A stretch of DNA of 36,676 nucleotides from a virus. Under the pieces are notes generated by a model. The model saw only the letters and a program-made list of their open reading frames with translations. It was not told the DNA's origin and made no database searches. A program made the translations under genes and the position numbers. The stretch covers positions 1 to 36,676 of the IMG/VR virus record IMGVR_UViG_3300043568_000021. One strand, given 5' to 3'. The first letter of the stretch is position 1. Each line of letters opens with the position of its first letter. Below, piece after piece: positions 12,546-21,193 of this stretch.

Positions 12546-12824
12546 ATGGCTACCAAAAAACAAGACAAACCTATTGCAAGAACAACTACCGGCAAGGGTA
12601 AAAATTACAATCCTACTGAAAAAGGTGCTGGAATGACCGCTAAGGGTAGGGCTGAATACAACGCCAAAAACAATGCAAACCTAAAGCCGCCAGCACCAAA
12701 TCCTAAGACCAAGGCAGATGAAGGCCGTAAAAAGTCGTTTTGTGCTCGGATGGAAGGCGTGGTCAAAAACGCTAAAGGCCCTGCGGAAAGAGCCAAAGCA
12801 TCACTTAAAAATTGGAATTGTTAA
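12546..12824 (+). CDS. Conserved small basic phage protein (DUF6321-like)
   Basis: This 92-residue protein contains GAGMTAKGRAEYN (28-40), LKPPAPNPKTKADEGRKKS, and FCARMEGVVKNAKGP..RAKASLKNWNC at the end. The 'KGLTAKGRA.Y...LK...........RRKSFCARM.GV....A..R...SL.KWNC' pattern is found in many aquatic phages (I recall DUF6321). Highly basic, with no known activity. It starts two bases after the stop of the previous basic protein, and the two are often neighbours. Confidence 0.7.
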   Translation: MATKKQDKPIARTTTGKGKNYNPTEKGAGMTAKGRAEYNAKNNANLKPPAPNPKTKADEGRKKSFCARMEGVVKNAKGPAERAKASLKNWNC

Positions 12825-12826
12825 AA

Positions 12827-12988
12827 ATGATTAAATTAGAGTTAACCATTGAGGAAATTAACTACATTCTTATGTCTGTAGGCAAAAATCCTTATGCTGA
12901 ATGCGCACCTTTGGTAAACAAAATCCACGCACAAGCACAGCCACAGGTACAAACTAAGGCAGAGGCATCTGATGAAAGCCAAGGTTAA
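12827..12988 (+). CDS. Conserved 53-residue phage protein
   Basis: The frame encodes MIKLELTIEEINYILMSVGK...PLVNKIHAQAQPQVQ and a polar tail. Small phage proteins starting 'MKLELTVEEVN.IL..LG..P......L..KI..QAQPQ' are widespread beside terminase-proximal genes. It has one amphipathic helix pair and no known function. It starts two bases after the previous stop and overlaps the ParB-like gene by 17 bases. Confidence 0.7.
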   Translation: MIKLELTIEEINYILMSVGKNPYAECAPLVNKIHAQAQPQVQTKAEASDESQG

Positions 12989-13625
12989 TGCTTCTCAGAT
13001 AGTTAAAATTGATACATTAAAGAACCACGATAGGAATTATCGTGAGCACCATGACGACCAAATAGCTCATTTAATGCAAAGTATTAAGCAAAATGGGTTT
13101 TATAAGAACATTGTGGTTGCCCAAGACAATACTATTTTGGCTGGACACGGCATTATTAAAGCCGCTCGTAAGCTAGGTATGACCGAAATAAGTATTATCA
13201 AGCTGGACATTGATCCTGAAAGTCCACAAGCTTTAAAGATATTAGCTGGTGATAACGAAGTAGGTCGATTAGCTGAAATAGATGATAGATCATTATCAGA
13301 AATTCTTAAAAAGGTTAAAGACGACGATATAGATGGTCTTTTGGGTACTGGTTACGATGAAATGATGTTGGCTAACTTGGTTATGGTTACTCGACATGGC
13401 AAAGAAATAGCTAATATTAACGAAGCGGCTGAATGGGTAGGTATGCCTGACTACCAAGCCAAGGAAGATCCTATAAAAATTGCTATTCAGTTTAGGTCTG
13501 AAGAAGATAGGGAGCAATTTGCTACATTAACCAAAATGAAAATGGGTAAAGAAGGCGGCACGACTTGGTCTTGCTGGTGGCCACCTAGGGAAAACGAGGA
13601 CATTTCATCCGTAAAGTATGAATAA
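12972..13625 (+). CDS. ParB/Srx-fold nuclease-like protein
   Basis: This 217-residue protein carries a ParB N-terminal-type domain at about 8-100: QIVKIDTLKNHDRNYREH, IAHLMQSIKQNGFYKNIVV, NTILAGHGIIKAARKLGM and KLDID, then a helical part and a C-terminal region with WSCWWPP. Members of this superfamily are CTPases, nucleases or sulfiredoxin-like; stand-alone phage copies often lie beside terminase and DNA-modification genes. No HTH or ParA partner is seen, so plasmid-like partition is unlikely. GAGG is six bases before the ATG. It overlaps the glycosyltransferase gene by eight bases. Confidence 0.75.
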   Translation: MKAKVNASQIVKIDTLKNHDRNYREHHDDQIAHLMQSIKQNGFYKNIVVAQDNTILAGHGIIKAARKLGMTEISIIKLDIDPESPQALKILAGDNEVGRLAEIDDRSLSEILKKVKDDDIDGLLGTGYDEMMLANLVMVTRHGKEIANINEAAEWVGMPDYQAKEDPIKIAIQFRSEEDREQFATLTKMKMGKEGGTTWSCWWPPRENEDISSVKYE

Positions 13626-14496
13626 GCCTGAGTATCCTATTTATGTCATATCTAAAGGTAGGCACGACTGTTGCTTAACGGCTAAATTCTTTGTAGAAGA
13701 TGGCGTGGATTTTAAAATAGTTGTAGAACCACAAGAAAAACAGCTTTATGCTGACATTTATGGTGTAGATAAGATATTAGTCCTGCCTTTTCAAAATTTA
13801 GGACTTGGCAGTATTCCAGCTAGGAATTGGTGCTGGGAACATTCTAAGGAAGCTGGACACGCTAGGCATTGGATATTTGACGATAACATTGCTATGGTGC
13901 GTAGGCTACATAAAGGCAAACGCATACGCTGTAACACCAATATAGCTTTAAAAGCGGCAGAAGACTTTATTAATCGTTATGAAAATATAGCCATTGGTGG
14001 GTTAAATTACACATTCTTTGCGGTAGGCAAAAAGCCACCATTTAACCTTAATGTCCATGTTTACAGTTGTCTATGTATAAAGAACGATCTAGACTATCGT
14101 TGGAGAGGTAGATATAACGAGGACACCGATTTATGCCTACAAGTACTAAGTGGCGGTTGGTGTACCGTGTTATTCAATGCTTTCCTAATAGATAAAATGG
14201 CTACCATGACTATGAAAGGTGGTAATGCCGATGTTCTTTATAAAGGTGATGGCAGATTAAAGATGGCTAGGTCGCTGGAAAGACTATGGCCGGGTGTAGT
14301 TACAGTTAATCGTAGGTTTGATAGACCACAACACATTATTAAAGATGCTTGGGGAAAGTTTGACACAGAGCTAATACGCCGTAAGGATATAGACTGGGAA
14401 GAAGTAGCTAAAAAAAGTTATGAAATTAAACTAAAGCAAGTTAAAGCTGAAGTAAAAAGCGAAGAATTAAAGGAAATGCTAAAAAATGCAACTTGA
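13618..14496 (+). CDS. TET-associated-type glycosyltransferase (TAGT-like, GT-A fold)
   Basis: This 292-residue protein starts PIYVISKGRHD (7-17), then VVEPQEK (35-41), IPARNWCWEHS (66-76), HWIFDDNIAMVRR (84-96, Asp88-Asp89 as the probable metal motif), and GRYNEDTDLCLQVLSGG (164-180). This order fits GT-A glycosyltransferases of the TAGT group, predicted to glycosylate oxidised methyl-pyrimidines in phage DNA. A ParB-like gene precedes it and the terminase pair follows, an arrangement I recall for TAGT loci. No TET/JBP oxygenase or DNA methylase is seen here, so the substrate is open. It could also modify a different base or a protein. Confidence 0.7.
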   Translation: MNKPEYPIYVISKGRHDCCLTAKFFVEDGVDFKIVVEPQEKQLYADIYGVDKILVLPFQNLGLGSIPARNWCWEHSKEAGHARHWIFDDNIAMVRRLHKGKRIRCNTNIALKAAEDFINRYENIAIGGLNYTFFAVGKKPPFNLNVHVYSCLCIKNDLDYRWRGRYNEDTDLCLQVLSGGWCTVLFNAFLIDKMATMTMKGGNADVLYKGDGRLKMARSLERLWPGVVTVNRRFDRPQHIIKDAWGKFDTELIRRKDIDWEEVAKKSYEIKLKQVKAEVKSEELKEMLKNAT

Positions 14497-14893
14497 AAAA
14501 GATACGCTTAAAAAGGAATGGGGCGGTTCTCGTGAAAATTCGGGTAGAGAAGCCTTTATTCCGACTGAAGATGAAAAAGCCCAAGTAGAGCTATTAAGTG
14601 GTTATGGGCTACCTTTCGACCAAATTTGCTCGGTAATTCGTAATGGTATTAGCTTGGCTACATTAAGGCGGCATTTCCCTGATGAGTTGGTAAAGGGTAA
14701 AGCTAAAGCCAATGCCCAAGTAGGTCGTGGATTGTTCCAAAAAGCCATGGCTGGTGATACAACGGCTATGATTTGGTGGACTAAAAGCCAAATGAAGTGG
14801 TCTGAAACAGTAAAACAAGAACTTACTGGGGCTGAAGGCAAAGAATTAACTGGTATTCAGGTTACTTTTGTAAAGCCAAATGAATCAGCCTAG
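14486..14893 (+). CDS. Putative small terminase subunit
   Basis: This 135-residue protein has an HTH-like region at about 35-65 (GLPFDQICSVIRNGISLATLRRHF) and a helical part with AKANAQVGRGLFQKAMAGDT and TKSQMKWSE. The 'G(L)FQKA..GDT.A.I.W.K...KWSE' stretch recurs in small phage proteins directly before large terminase genes. It probably recognises the packaging site and hands DNA to TerL. It overlaps the upstream gene by 11 bases and TerL by 14. Confidence 0.7.
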   Translation: MQLEKDTLKKEWGGSRENSGREAFIPTEDEKAQVELLSGYGLPFDQICSVIRNGISLATLRRHFPDELVKGKAKANAQVGRGLFQKAMAGDTTAMIWWTKSQMKWSETVKQELTGAEGKELTGIQVTFVKPNESA

Positions 14894-16166
14894 TAATAAA
14901 CTTAAGGAACTCGTCTCTAAAGTTGAGTTTCCTGAAAAGCTCTCCATCCTTTTTGATCCTGCTCGTTACAAAGTTCTTTATGGCGGTCGTGGTGGGGCTA
15001 AGTCTTGGGGCATTGCTAGGGCTTTGCTTATTACTGCTGCTATGCAACCTACTCGTATCCTTTGTGCTCGAGAGTTTCAAACTTCTATTAAAGATTCGGT
15101 TCATAAGCTATTAAGCGACCAAATCTACGCAATGGAGCTAGATGCTCATTTTGAGATTACTCAAAACTCTATTCGTGGCAAAAATGGCTCAGAATTTGCT
15201 TTTGTAGGATTAAAAAACAATATTGCCAATGTTAAGTCCTATGAGGGTGTGGATATATGCTGGGTAGAAGAAGCCAATACCACCAGTAAATTAAGCTGGT
15301 CGGTGCTTATTCCTACCATTCGTAAGGAAAAGTCCGAGATATGGATATCTTTTAACCCTGAATTAGAAACTGATGAGACTTATCAACGCTTTGTAGCCAA
15401 TCCACCTAGTGATTGCTTGATTGTTAAGGTAAATTGGCAAGACAATCCGTGGTTTCCTGAGACTTTAAGGCTTGAAAAGGATGCTTTATTCGTTAGAGAT
15501 AGAGAATCCTACAACACAGTTTGGGAAGGAATGTGCCGTCAGACCGTGGATGGCGCTATTTTTGCCAAAGAAATGCAACAAGCTGAATTTGATGGCAGGA
15601 TCACAAGAGTACCTTACGATGCCACAAAGCCAGTTTTAGCCATTTTTGACATTGGCTGGTCGGATGCAACAGCTGTATGGTTTTTACAATTTGTTGGCAT
15701 GGAAACACGCTTAATACGATATTACGAAACAAATCAAACTACCATGAGTGACATATTAGCCAAAATGCAAACATTTGGTTATGTTTACGACACGCTTTAT
15801 TTGCCACATGATGCTCAAAATAAGACTTTAGCCGCCAATGGCAGAAGCATTGAGGATATTGTTAGGGCGGCAGGCTTTAATGTACGGATTATTGACCGAG
15901 TGCCTATTGCGGACTCTATTAATGCGGCAAGGACAATCTTTAGCAAATGCTATTTTGATAGAGAAAATTGTTACGAAGGTCTACAATGTTTAAGGCATTA
16001 TCGGTATGATACTGATCCTGAAACAGGAGCTTTTAGTCGTAAACCATTACATGACAACTTTTCACATGGTGCTGATGCTTTTAGATACATTGGTTTAATG
16101 ATTAATGAGCCAAAAAAGAAAATAATTAAGAAAATAAATTACCAAGTTTCAGGCTGGATGTCTTAA
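14880..16166 (+). CDS. terL: Terminase large subunit (PBSX/Terminase_3 type)
   Basis: This 428-residue packaging motor has an ATPase domain with Walker A GGRGGAKS (35-42), Walker B VDICWVEEA (124-132) and coupling motif SFNP (157-160), and an RNase H-like nuclease domain with FDIGWSDATAV (256-266, Asp257), LPHDAQNKT (308-316, Asp311) and HGADAFRY (396-403, Asp399). Length and motifs match the XtmB/PBSX family. It pumps DNA into the prohead through the portal encoded next door. The gene overlaps the small subunit and ends 31 bases before portal. Confidence 0.95.
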   Translation: MNQPSNKLKELVSKVEFPEKLSILFDPARYKVLYGGRGGAKSWGIARALLITAAMQPTRILCAREFQTSIKDSVHKLLSDQIYAMELDAHFEITQNSIRGKNGSEFAFVGLKNNIANVKSYEGVDICWVEEANTTSKLSWSVLIPTIRKEKSEIWISFNPELETDETYQRFVANPPSDCLIVKVNWQDNPWFPETLRLEKDALFVRDRESYNTVWEGMCRQTVDGAIFAKEMQQAEFDGRITRVPYDATKPVLAIFDIGWSDATAVWFLQFVGMETRLIRYYETNQTTMSDILAKMQTFGYVYDTLYLPHDAQNKTLAANGRSIEDIVRAAGFNVRIIDRVPIADSINAARTIFSKCYFDRENCYEGLQCLRHYRYDTDPETGAFSRKPLHDNFSHGADAFRYIGLMINEPKKKIIKKINYQVSGWMS

Positions 16167-16197
16167 ACTATTGACAAATATGAAATAAGGACTCTGT

Positions 16198-18279
16198 ATG
16201 GGTATCTACGATTCAGACATAGAAGATGATAGCGAAGAAGGCATTATTAATGAAGCCAAGGAATTCCTGCGCTTTTGCTCTGATAATGACTCAAATAACC
16301 GAGTCGAAGCACTAGAAGATTTAAAGTTTGCTGGTGGCGATCAATGGCCTGTCGAGATACAAAACAGCCGCTTGCTTGAATCTAGGCCTTATTTAACCAT
16401 CAACAAGATTGATGCTTATTGCCGTCAAATTGCCAATAGCCAAAGACAACAAAGACCTAGGATTAAATGTTTTGGTGTAAATAGCCAAAGTGATTCAAAA
16501 ATGGCGCAAATTATTACTGGCATTTGCCGCCATGTAGAGGAGCAATCTGATGCTGATGCCGCTTATGACAATGCTTTTGATTTTGCTGTTCGTATGGGTT
16601 GGGGCTATTGGCGTGTTACTACTGATTATGTGCGACCCGACTCATTCGACCAAGAAATCTACATTAAGCGCATCGAAAATCCTTTTATGGTGTATTTCGA
16701 TCCTAATAGTAATGAGCCTGATGGATCTGATGCTGAAAAGTGTTTGATTACTGAAGTTATAAGTAAAGATGCTTTCCGCAAGATGTACCCTGATGCAGAA
16801 ACCGATGCAGGGTTTACACCTAGAGGAACAGGCGATAGCCAGTCTGAATGGATTACCAAGGAAGATATTCGCATTGCTGAATACTTCTATACCGAATATA
16901 CGCATACAAAACTGGTGCTTTTAAGCGATGGCACTACAGTTTATGAAGATGAAATGCCAAAGCAGGATGCCATGCTGGAAGCTGGTATTTATGAGGTTAG
17001 CCGCAGGATTACAGTCAAAAAGCAAATTAAATGGGTAAAGCTGACTGGTATGCAAATCCTAGAAAAGCGTGATTGGGCTGGTAAATACATTCCAGTCGTG
17101 CCTGTTTATGGTCAGCAACTTATTGTAGATAGCAAAAAGAAGAAGTTTGGCCTTACTCGTATGGCTAAAGATCCACAGCGGATGTATAACTTTTGGTCTA
17201 CTGCGCTGACTGAGTCGGTAGCCCTAGCACCTAAAGCCAAATGGCTGTTGGCAGAAGGCCAAGATGAAGGTCATGAAGAAGAATGGGCGCAAGCCAACAT
17301 TAAATCCATGCCTGTATTGCGTTACAAGCAAACAGACAGCGAAGGCAGAGAAGCCCCTTTGCCACAACGACTACAGCCTGAAGCTCCTCCAATGGGCATC
17401 GTTACGGCATTAGAAGGGCTAAACCAAGATTTAATGGCTGTAGTTGGTATTTACGATCCATCGATGCTTCCGCAGGGCAATCAGTCAGGCAAAGCAATCC
17501 AAGGCCAACAACAGCAAGCCGATATGACCAATTATCATTATTACGATAATTTGACTCGTTCTATCAAGCAAACTGGGCGCATTATTCTTGACCTTATTCC
17601 AACTGTTTACGACAGGGAAAGGGTTTTACGCATTATTGGCGATGATGGCAAAGGCGAAATTGTTAATGTCAATGAGCGTACAGTCAATGAAATAGGCGTG
17701 GAAACCATTCTTAACGATGTGACTGTTGGCGAATACGATGTAACAATGGAAACAGGCCCTGGCTACAACTCTAAACGCCAAGAAGCCGTAGATTCCATGA
17801 TTAGCATGATGGGCGTAGACCCTGATTTAATGAAGCAAGCTGGTGATTTAGTGTTCCGTAACATGGATTTCCCAGGCGCAGACATCATTGCAGACCGATT
17901 GGCGGCGGCTAATCCATTGGCGCAAATTGACGAAAAATCGGATATTCCACCACAAGTTCAAATGCAATTGGCACAAAGTCAGCAAACCATACAAGACTTA
18001 CAACAACAATTACAAGCTATGCAAATGGATATGACCTATCGTGCTTCTATTGAAGAACAAAAACAAGCCGCTGAAACTCAACGCACGCAAATGCAGGTGG
18101 ATGCTCGTATGGCAGATAGCCAATTACGGACAGAGGTTCAGGCTAACGATACGGTTATTGATAACGAAACAAGGCTTGAAATTGAGCGTATGAAAGCTGA
18201 ATTAGCCTATATTTTGGCTACAATAAGCACCAGTTCCGAAAAATCAACCGATGCAGAAGCTATTGAAAGGGCAATTTAA
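16198..18279 (+). CDS. P22-type portal protein
   Basis: This 693-residue protein resembles the P22 gp1 family: N-terminal RPYLTINKIDAYCRQI.N and QRPRIK, then DNAFDFAVRMGWGYWRV, NPFMVYFDPNSNEPDGSDA and YIPVVPVYGQQ, and the C-terminal GIYDPSMLPQGNQSGKAIQG...MTNYHYYDNL. The last ~110 residues are Gln-rich and coiled-coil forming, like the barrel end of podoviral portals (P22 gp1 is 725 residues). A dodecamer would form the packaging channel and tail attachment site. AAGGA lies seven bases before the ATG. Confidence 0.92.
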   Translation: MGIYDSDIEDDSEEGIINEAKEFLRFCSDNDSNNRVEALEDLKFAGGDQWPVEIQNSRLLESRPYLTINKIDAYCRQIANSQRQQRPRIKCFGVNSQSDSKMAQIITGICRHVEEQSDADAAYDNAFDFAVRMGWGYWRVTTDYVRPDSFDQEIYIKRIENPFMVYFDPNSNEPDGSDAEKCLITEVISKDAFRKMYPDAETDAGFTPRGTGDSQSEWITKEDIRIAEYFYTEYTHTKLVLLSDGTTVYEDEMPKQDAMLEAGIYEVSRRITVKKQIKWVKLTGMQILEKRDWAGKYIPVVPVYGQQLIVDSKKKKFGLTRMAKDPQRMYNFWSTALTESVALAPKAKWLLAEGQDEGHEEEWAQANIKSMPVLRYKQTDSEGREAPLPQRLQPEAPPMGIVTALEGLNQDLMAVVGIYDPSMLPQGNQSGKAIQGQQQQADMTNYHYYDNLTRSIKQTGRIILDLIPTVYDRERVLRIIGDDGKGEIVNVNERTVNEIGVETILNDVTVGEYDVTMETGPGYNSKRQEAVDSMISMMGVDPDLMKQAGDLVFRNMDFPGADIIADRLAAANPLAQIDEKSDIPPQVQMQLAQSQQTIQDLQQQLQAMQMDMTYRASIEEQKQAAETQRTQMQVDARMADSQLRTEVQANDTVIDNETRLEIERMKAELAYILATISTSSEKSTDAEAIERAI

Positions 18280-18280
18280 T

Positions 18281-18691
18281 ATGAGCAAGGCTGAAGAAAG
18301 TTACAAATACGCTTTAAATAAAGAAAAATACGATTCTGATGTTGTAAAAGCTGTTGATAAAAAGATTTTAAAAAAGAAAGATGCCAACACGGTTAATAAG
18401 ATTCAGGACATGATGCGCAAGGAAAGAGAAGAACAACGCAACAAAAAAAGCCGTCAGGTAGTAACTTCTGAAAATCGTGAAGATTTTATGGCTAAAAAGC
18501 TAGGTTTATCTAAAGAACAAAAGCCTGTAATGAAGGAAGAAAAGCGTAAAGAAGATAAACCACACGCTATTTTTAATAAAGAAACAGGTATTATACATTC
18601 ACGATATCCAAATTTTGCAAAAGCTAGAATGACCTTTGAAGATATGGGTAAACGAGCAGAAGAACATGAAATTAAAGAATTGGACAAATAA
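18281..18691 (+). CDS. Head-region hypothetical protein sharing a motif with scaffold
   Basis: This 136-residue, highly charged, helical protein starts one base after the portal stop behind AAAGG. Residues 60-76 read VVTSENREDFMAKKLGL, which closely matches residues 10-26 of the scaffold (VVTSGNAAEFYAERLGL) and resembles residues 3-12 of the small protein between them. The rest is Lys/Glu-rich, with IFNKETGIIHSRYP near the end. Its position between portal and scaffold and the shared motif suggest an assembly role, perhaps a minor scaffold or portal adaptor. Confidence 0.65.
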   Translation: MSKAEESYKYALNKEKYDSDVVKAVDKKILKKKDANTVNKIQDMMRKEREEQRNKKSRQVVTSENREDFMAKKLGLSKEQKPVMKEEKRKEDKPHAIFNKETGIIHSRYPNFAKARMTFEDMGKRAEEHEIKELDK

Positions 18692-18864
18692 TGGCTACAG
18701 TAATCGGGTCAAATAGAGAAGATTTTATTTTGCGTGAAATGGCACGCAGGGCTGGTCGTAAATATGAGCCTGATAATCAGCCAAAAAGCATATATGAAGG
18801 TATGTCTGCTGAGGAGCTTAAAAAGCACCAAGATGAAATTAAGTCATTATTAAAAGATAATTGA
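18691..18864 (+). CDS. Small head-region protein with SNREDF motif
   Basis: The frame encodes 57 residues starting MATVIGSNREDFILREMARRAG and ending LKDN. Its ATG overlaps the previous stop (TAATG). The SNREDF stretch repeats the motif found at residues 60-76 of the upstream protein and near the scaffold N-terminus. The rest is a charged helix. Its stop overlaps the candidate promoter for scaffold and coat. Confidence 0.65.
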   Translation: MATVIGSNREDFILREMARRAGRKYEPDNQPKSIYEGMSAEELKKHQDEIKSLLKDN

Positions 18865-18889
18865 CAAATAAATAATTTAGTATTTTAAT
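18861..18889 (+). promoter_or_regulatory. Near-consensus sigma70 promoter before scaffold/coat
   Basis: A perfect -35 TTGACA (18861-18866) is followed after exactly 17 bp by TTTAAT (18884-18889), five of six for the -10. It lies in the 55-base gap before the scaffold gene, where extra transcription for the abundant scaffold and coat would be useful. It is the best promoter match I found in the window. Confidence 0.6.
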
Positions 18890-18919
18890 CGGTGGTAATA
18901 ACTAGGAGCTTGAGAAATC

Positions 18920-19837
18920 ATGGCCGAAGTCAAAGAAGCAAGCAATGTAGTAACAAGTGGTAATGCGGCAGAATTTTATGCAGAAAGATTAGGTTTAGCG
19001 GATTCTCCTGAAGAAACTGCGGCTGAAACAGTTGATGTTCCTGTAGAGGACAGTCCTGATTCAGAGCCAGCGACTGAGGAATCTTCGAGTGAACCGAAGG
19101 CAGAGGATGAAGCTGAGGAAGCAGAAAAGCCAAAAGACAAGTTAGAAAAGCGTTTTTCTAAGATTACTAGGCAAAGAGATGAAGCAAATACTCGTGCCGA
19201 ACAACTGGAAAGCCGTTTAAGAGAGTTAGAAGCAAAGGCAAATCCTCAACCAATAGCCCAAACAGCTAATGTTGATGATAAGCCCCAGGCAAGCCAGTTT
19301 AATGATGCTTTTGAATATGCAGAAGCATTAGCGGAATGGAGTGCTGAAAAGGCATTAAGAGATAGAGATATTGTTGAAGCACAGCGTAAAGCTGATGAAG
19401 AACGCAATAAAGTTATTCAGAATTGGAATCAAAAAGTAGCAAAGGCAAAGAGTTCTATGCCTGATTTTGATGAGATCGTAGCTAGTAGCACCACAGTAGT
19501 AAGTGATGCAGTTAGAGATGCAATCATTGAATCGGATGTTGGGGCGCAAATCCTTTACCACTTAGCTTCTGATGATGAATATGCTGAATCTTTGTCAAAA
19601 ATGCCAGCTATTAAGGCTCTTAAAGAAATTGGTCGTTTGGAAGCTCGATTTGAGGCTGAAGATGAAAAGCCTGAAGTCAAAGCGAGAACTGTTACTCAAA
19701 GTAAAGCACCAGCACCTATTAGCCCATTAAAGGGCGGTAAATCCGCTGGAGCAGATGTTCTTGTAGACACCAATGGTGAATTCTACGGATCGTATGCCCA
19801 ATGGAAGGCCGCACGAAAAGCTAATCGGATACGCTGA
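18920..19837 (+). CDS. Putative scaffolding protein
   Basis: This 305-residue protein lies directly before coat, as P22 gene 8 does. It has an acidic, disordered section (about 30-95), a coiled-coil (about 95-115, DKLEKRFSKITRQRDEANTRAE), a long helical middle, and a basic end QWKAARKANRIR. Scaffolds of the P22 group are elongated helical proteins whose basic C-terminal helix binds coat. It would guide procapsid assembly and then exit. Residues 10-26 contain the motif shared with the two upstream proteins. AGGAG lies eleven bases before the ATG. Confidence 0.75.
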   Translation: MAEVKEASNVVTSGNAAEFYAERLGLADSPEETAAETVDVPVEDSPDSEPATEESSSEPKAEDEAEEAEKPKDKLEKRFSKITRQRDEANTRAEQLESRLRELEAKANPQPIAQTANVDDKPQASQFNDAFEYAEALAEWSAEKALRDRDIVEAQRKADEERNKVIQNWNQKVAKAKSSMPDFDEIVASSTTVVSDAVRDAIIESDVGAQILYHLASDDEYAESLSKMPAIKALKEIGRLEARFEAEDEKPEVKARTVTQSKAPAPISPLKGGKSAGADVLVDTNGEFYGSYAQWKAARKANRIR

Positions 19838-19867
19838 TAAACCTAATTTTTTTGGAGAATTACAATC

Positions 19868-21142
19868 ATGGCAAATACGCTATTAACTATCTCGAAAATC
19901 ACCAACGAAGCGTTGATGGTTCTCGAAAACGAATTAACCTTTTCTTCTGAAGTAGACCGCAACTATGACGATCAATTTGCTGTAGTTGGCGCAAAGATTG
20001 GCGCAACAGTCAATGTACGCCGTCCTGGTCGTTTCATTGGTACTACTGGCCCTGCGTTGAATGTTGAGGACTTGAACGAAACTTCAGTTCCTGTAACTCT
20101 TTCTACCCAGTTCCATGTGGATACACAATTCACCACTCAAGACTTAGCTCTGTCTTTGGATATGTTCTCTGATCGTATTCTGAAGCCAGCCGTAGCCGCT
20201 ATTGCCAACAAAATTGACTTTGACGGCACGACTACCGCTAACCTGAACACAGCTAACATCGTTGGTACTGCTGGTACGCCTCCAACATCTTTGCTCACCT
20301 ATCTAAATGCCCAAGCTTTCTTGGACTCTGAAGGTGCGCCTAGAGATGGCCGCCGTAGCTGTATCGTTGAGCCATTCACATCAGCAACCATCGTAGACAG
20401 CTTGAAAGGTTTGTTTGTTCCAACAACTCAAATCTCTAGCCAGTACACCAAAGGTTTGATGGGTCGTGACTCAGGCGGTATGAACTGGAAGCTTGACCAA
20501 AACATCGTGTCACAAACTTTCGGTAACTTCACAACTGCTACTGTTACTGCTTCTGTAAACACTACAACTGCAACTGGTTTCTTGACATCAGGCTGGGCTT
20601 CTAGCTCTACCATCACTTTGACAGCCGCCAATACTGGTACTATCAATCTGAACGCTGGTGACACATTTACCATTGCTGGTGTGTTTGCAACTAACCCACA
20701 AAATCGTCAGCCATACGGCACAAACAAACTGCGTTCATTCGTAGTTAAGTCTGCTGTTTCCGTAGCTTCAGGCTCAAGCGTTTCTGTTACTGTATCTCCT
20801 GCTATTATCAGCGGTGGTCAGTTCCAAAATGTGTCGATTCCTACAACTTCTGCAACTGCGGCTGTTGCCTTCTTTGCAAGCCAGTACAACGCAAGCGGCA
20901 ATGGTGTAGTAAGCCCACAAAACATCGTAATGCACAAAAATGCGTTTACTTTGGCTATGGCTGACCTTGAGTTGCCTGAAGGCGTTCATTTTGCTGGTCG
21001 TGCAAGCGATAAGGAAATTGGTCTTTCGATGCGTGTTGTTCGCCAATACACCATTAACAACGACAGTATTCCTACTCGAGTTGATGTGCTGTACGGCTGG
21101 GCCCCACTTTATCAAGAACTTGCTTGCCGAGTTGCGGCTTAA
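19868..21142 (+). CDS. Major coat protein, P22 gp5 type
   Basis: This 424-residue protein (P22 coat is 430) begins ANTLLTISKITNEALMVLEN and contains DRNYDDQF..VGAKIGATVNVRRPGRF and TQFHVDTQFTTQDLALSLD, the typical P22_CoatProtein N-terminus. A Thr/Ser-rich beta section at about 218-320 probably corresponds to the inserted and surface domain and includes SPAIISGGQFQNVS. The C-terminus has RVVRQYTINNDSIPTRVDVLYGW, strongly family-typical. It forms the icosahedral shell. A terminator-like hairpin follows four bases after the stop. Confidence 0.93.
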   Translation: MANTLLTISKITNEALMVLENELTFSSEVDRNYDDQFAVVGAKIGATVNVRRPGRFIGTTGPALNVEDLNETSVPVTLSTQFHVDTQFTTQDLALSLDMFSDRILKPAVAAIANKIDFDGTTTANLNTANIVGTAGTPPTSLLTYLNAQAFLDSEGAPRDGRRSCIVEPFTSATIVDSLKGLFVPTTQISSQYTKGLMGRDSGGMNWKLDQNIVSQTFGNFTTATVTASVNTTTATGFLTSGWASSSTITLTAANTGTINLNAGDTFTIAGVFATNPQNRQPYGTNKLRSFVVKSAVSVASGSSVSVTVSPAIISGGQFQNVSIPTTSATAAVAFFASQYNASGNGVVSPQNIVMHKNAFTLAMADLELPEGVHFAGRASDKEIGLSMRVVRQYTINNDSIPTRVDVLYGWAPLYQELACRVAA

Positions 21143-21146
21143 TAAC

Positions 21147-21170
21147 GGAGGGGCGCAAGCCCTTCCTTTT
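21147..21170 (+). terminator. Terminator-like hairpin after coat gene
   Basis: GGAGGGGC (21147-21154) pairs with GCCCTTCC (21159-21166), one G-T pair, around a GCAA tetraloop of the stable GNRA type, followed by TTTT. It would end some transcripts just after coat or protect their 3' ends, setting coat apart from the genes downstream. Confidence 0.65.
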
Positions 21171-21193
21171 AAACTTATTTAAAGGAATCTATT

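Noticed and set aside
16171-16199. TTGACA before the portal gene as a promoter
   Set aside because: No acceptable -10 box lies 16-18 bp downstream; the 17-bp position reads CTGTAT, overlapping the start codon.
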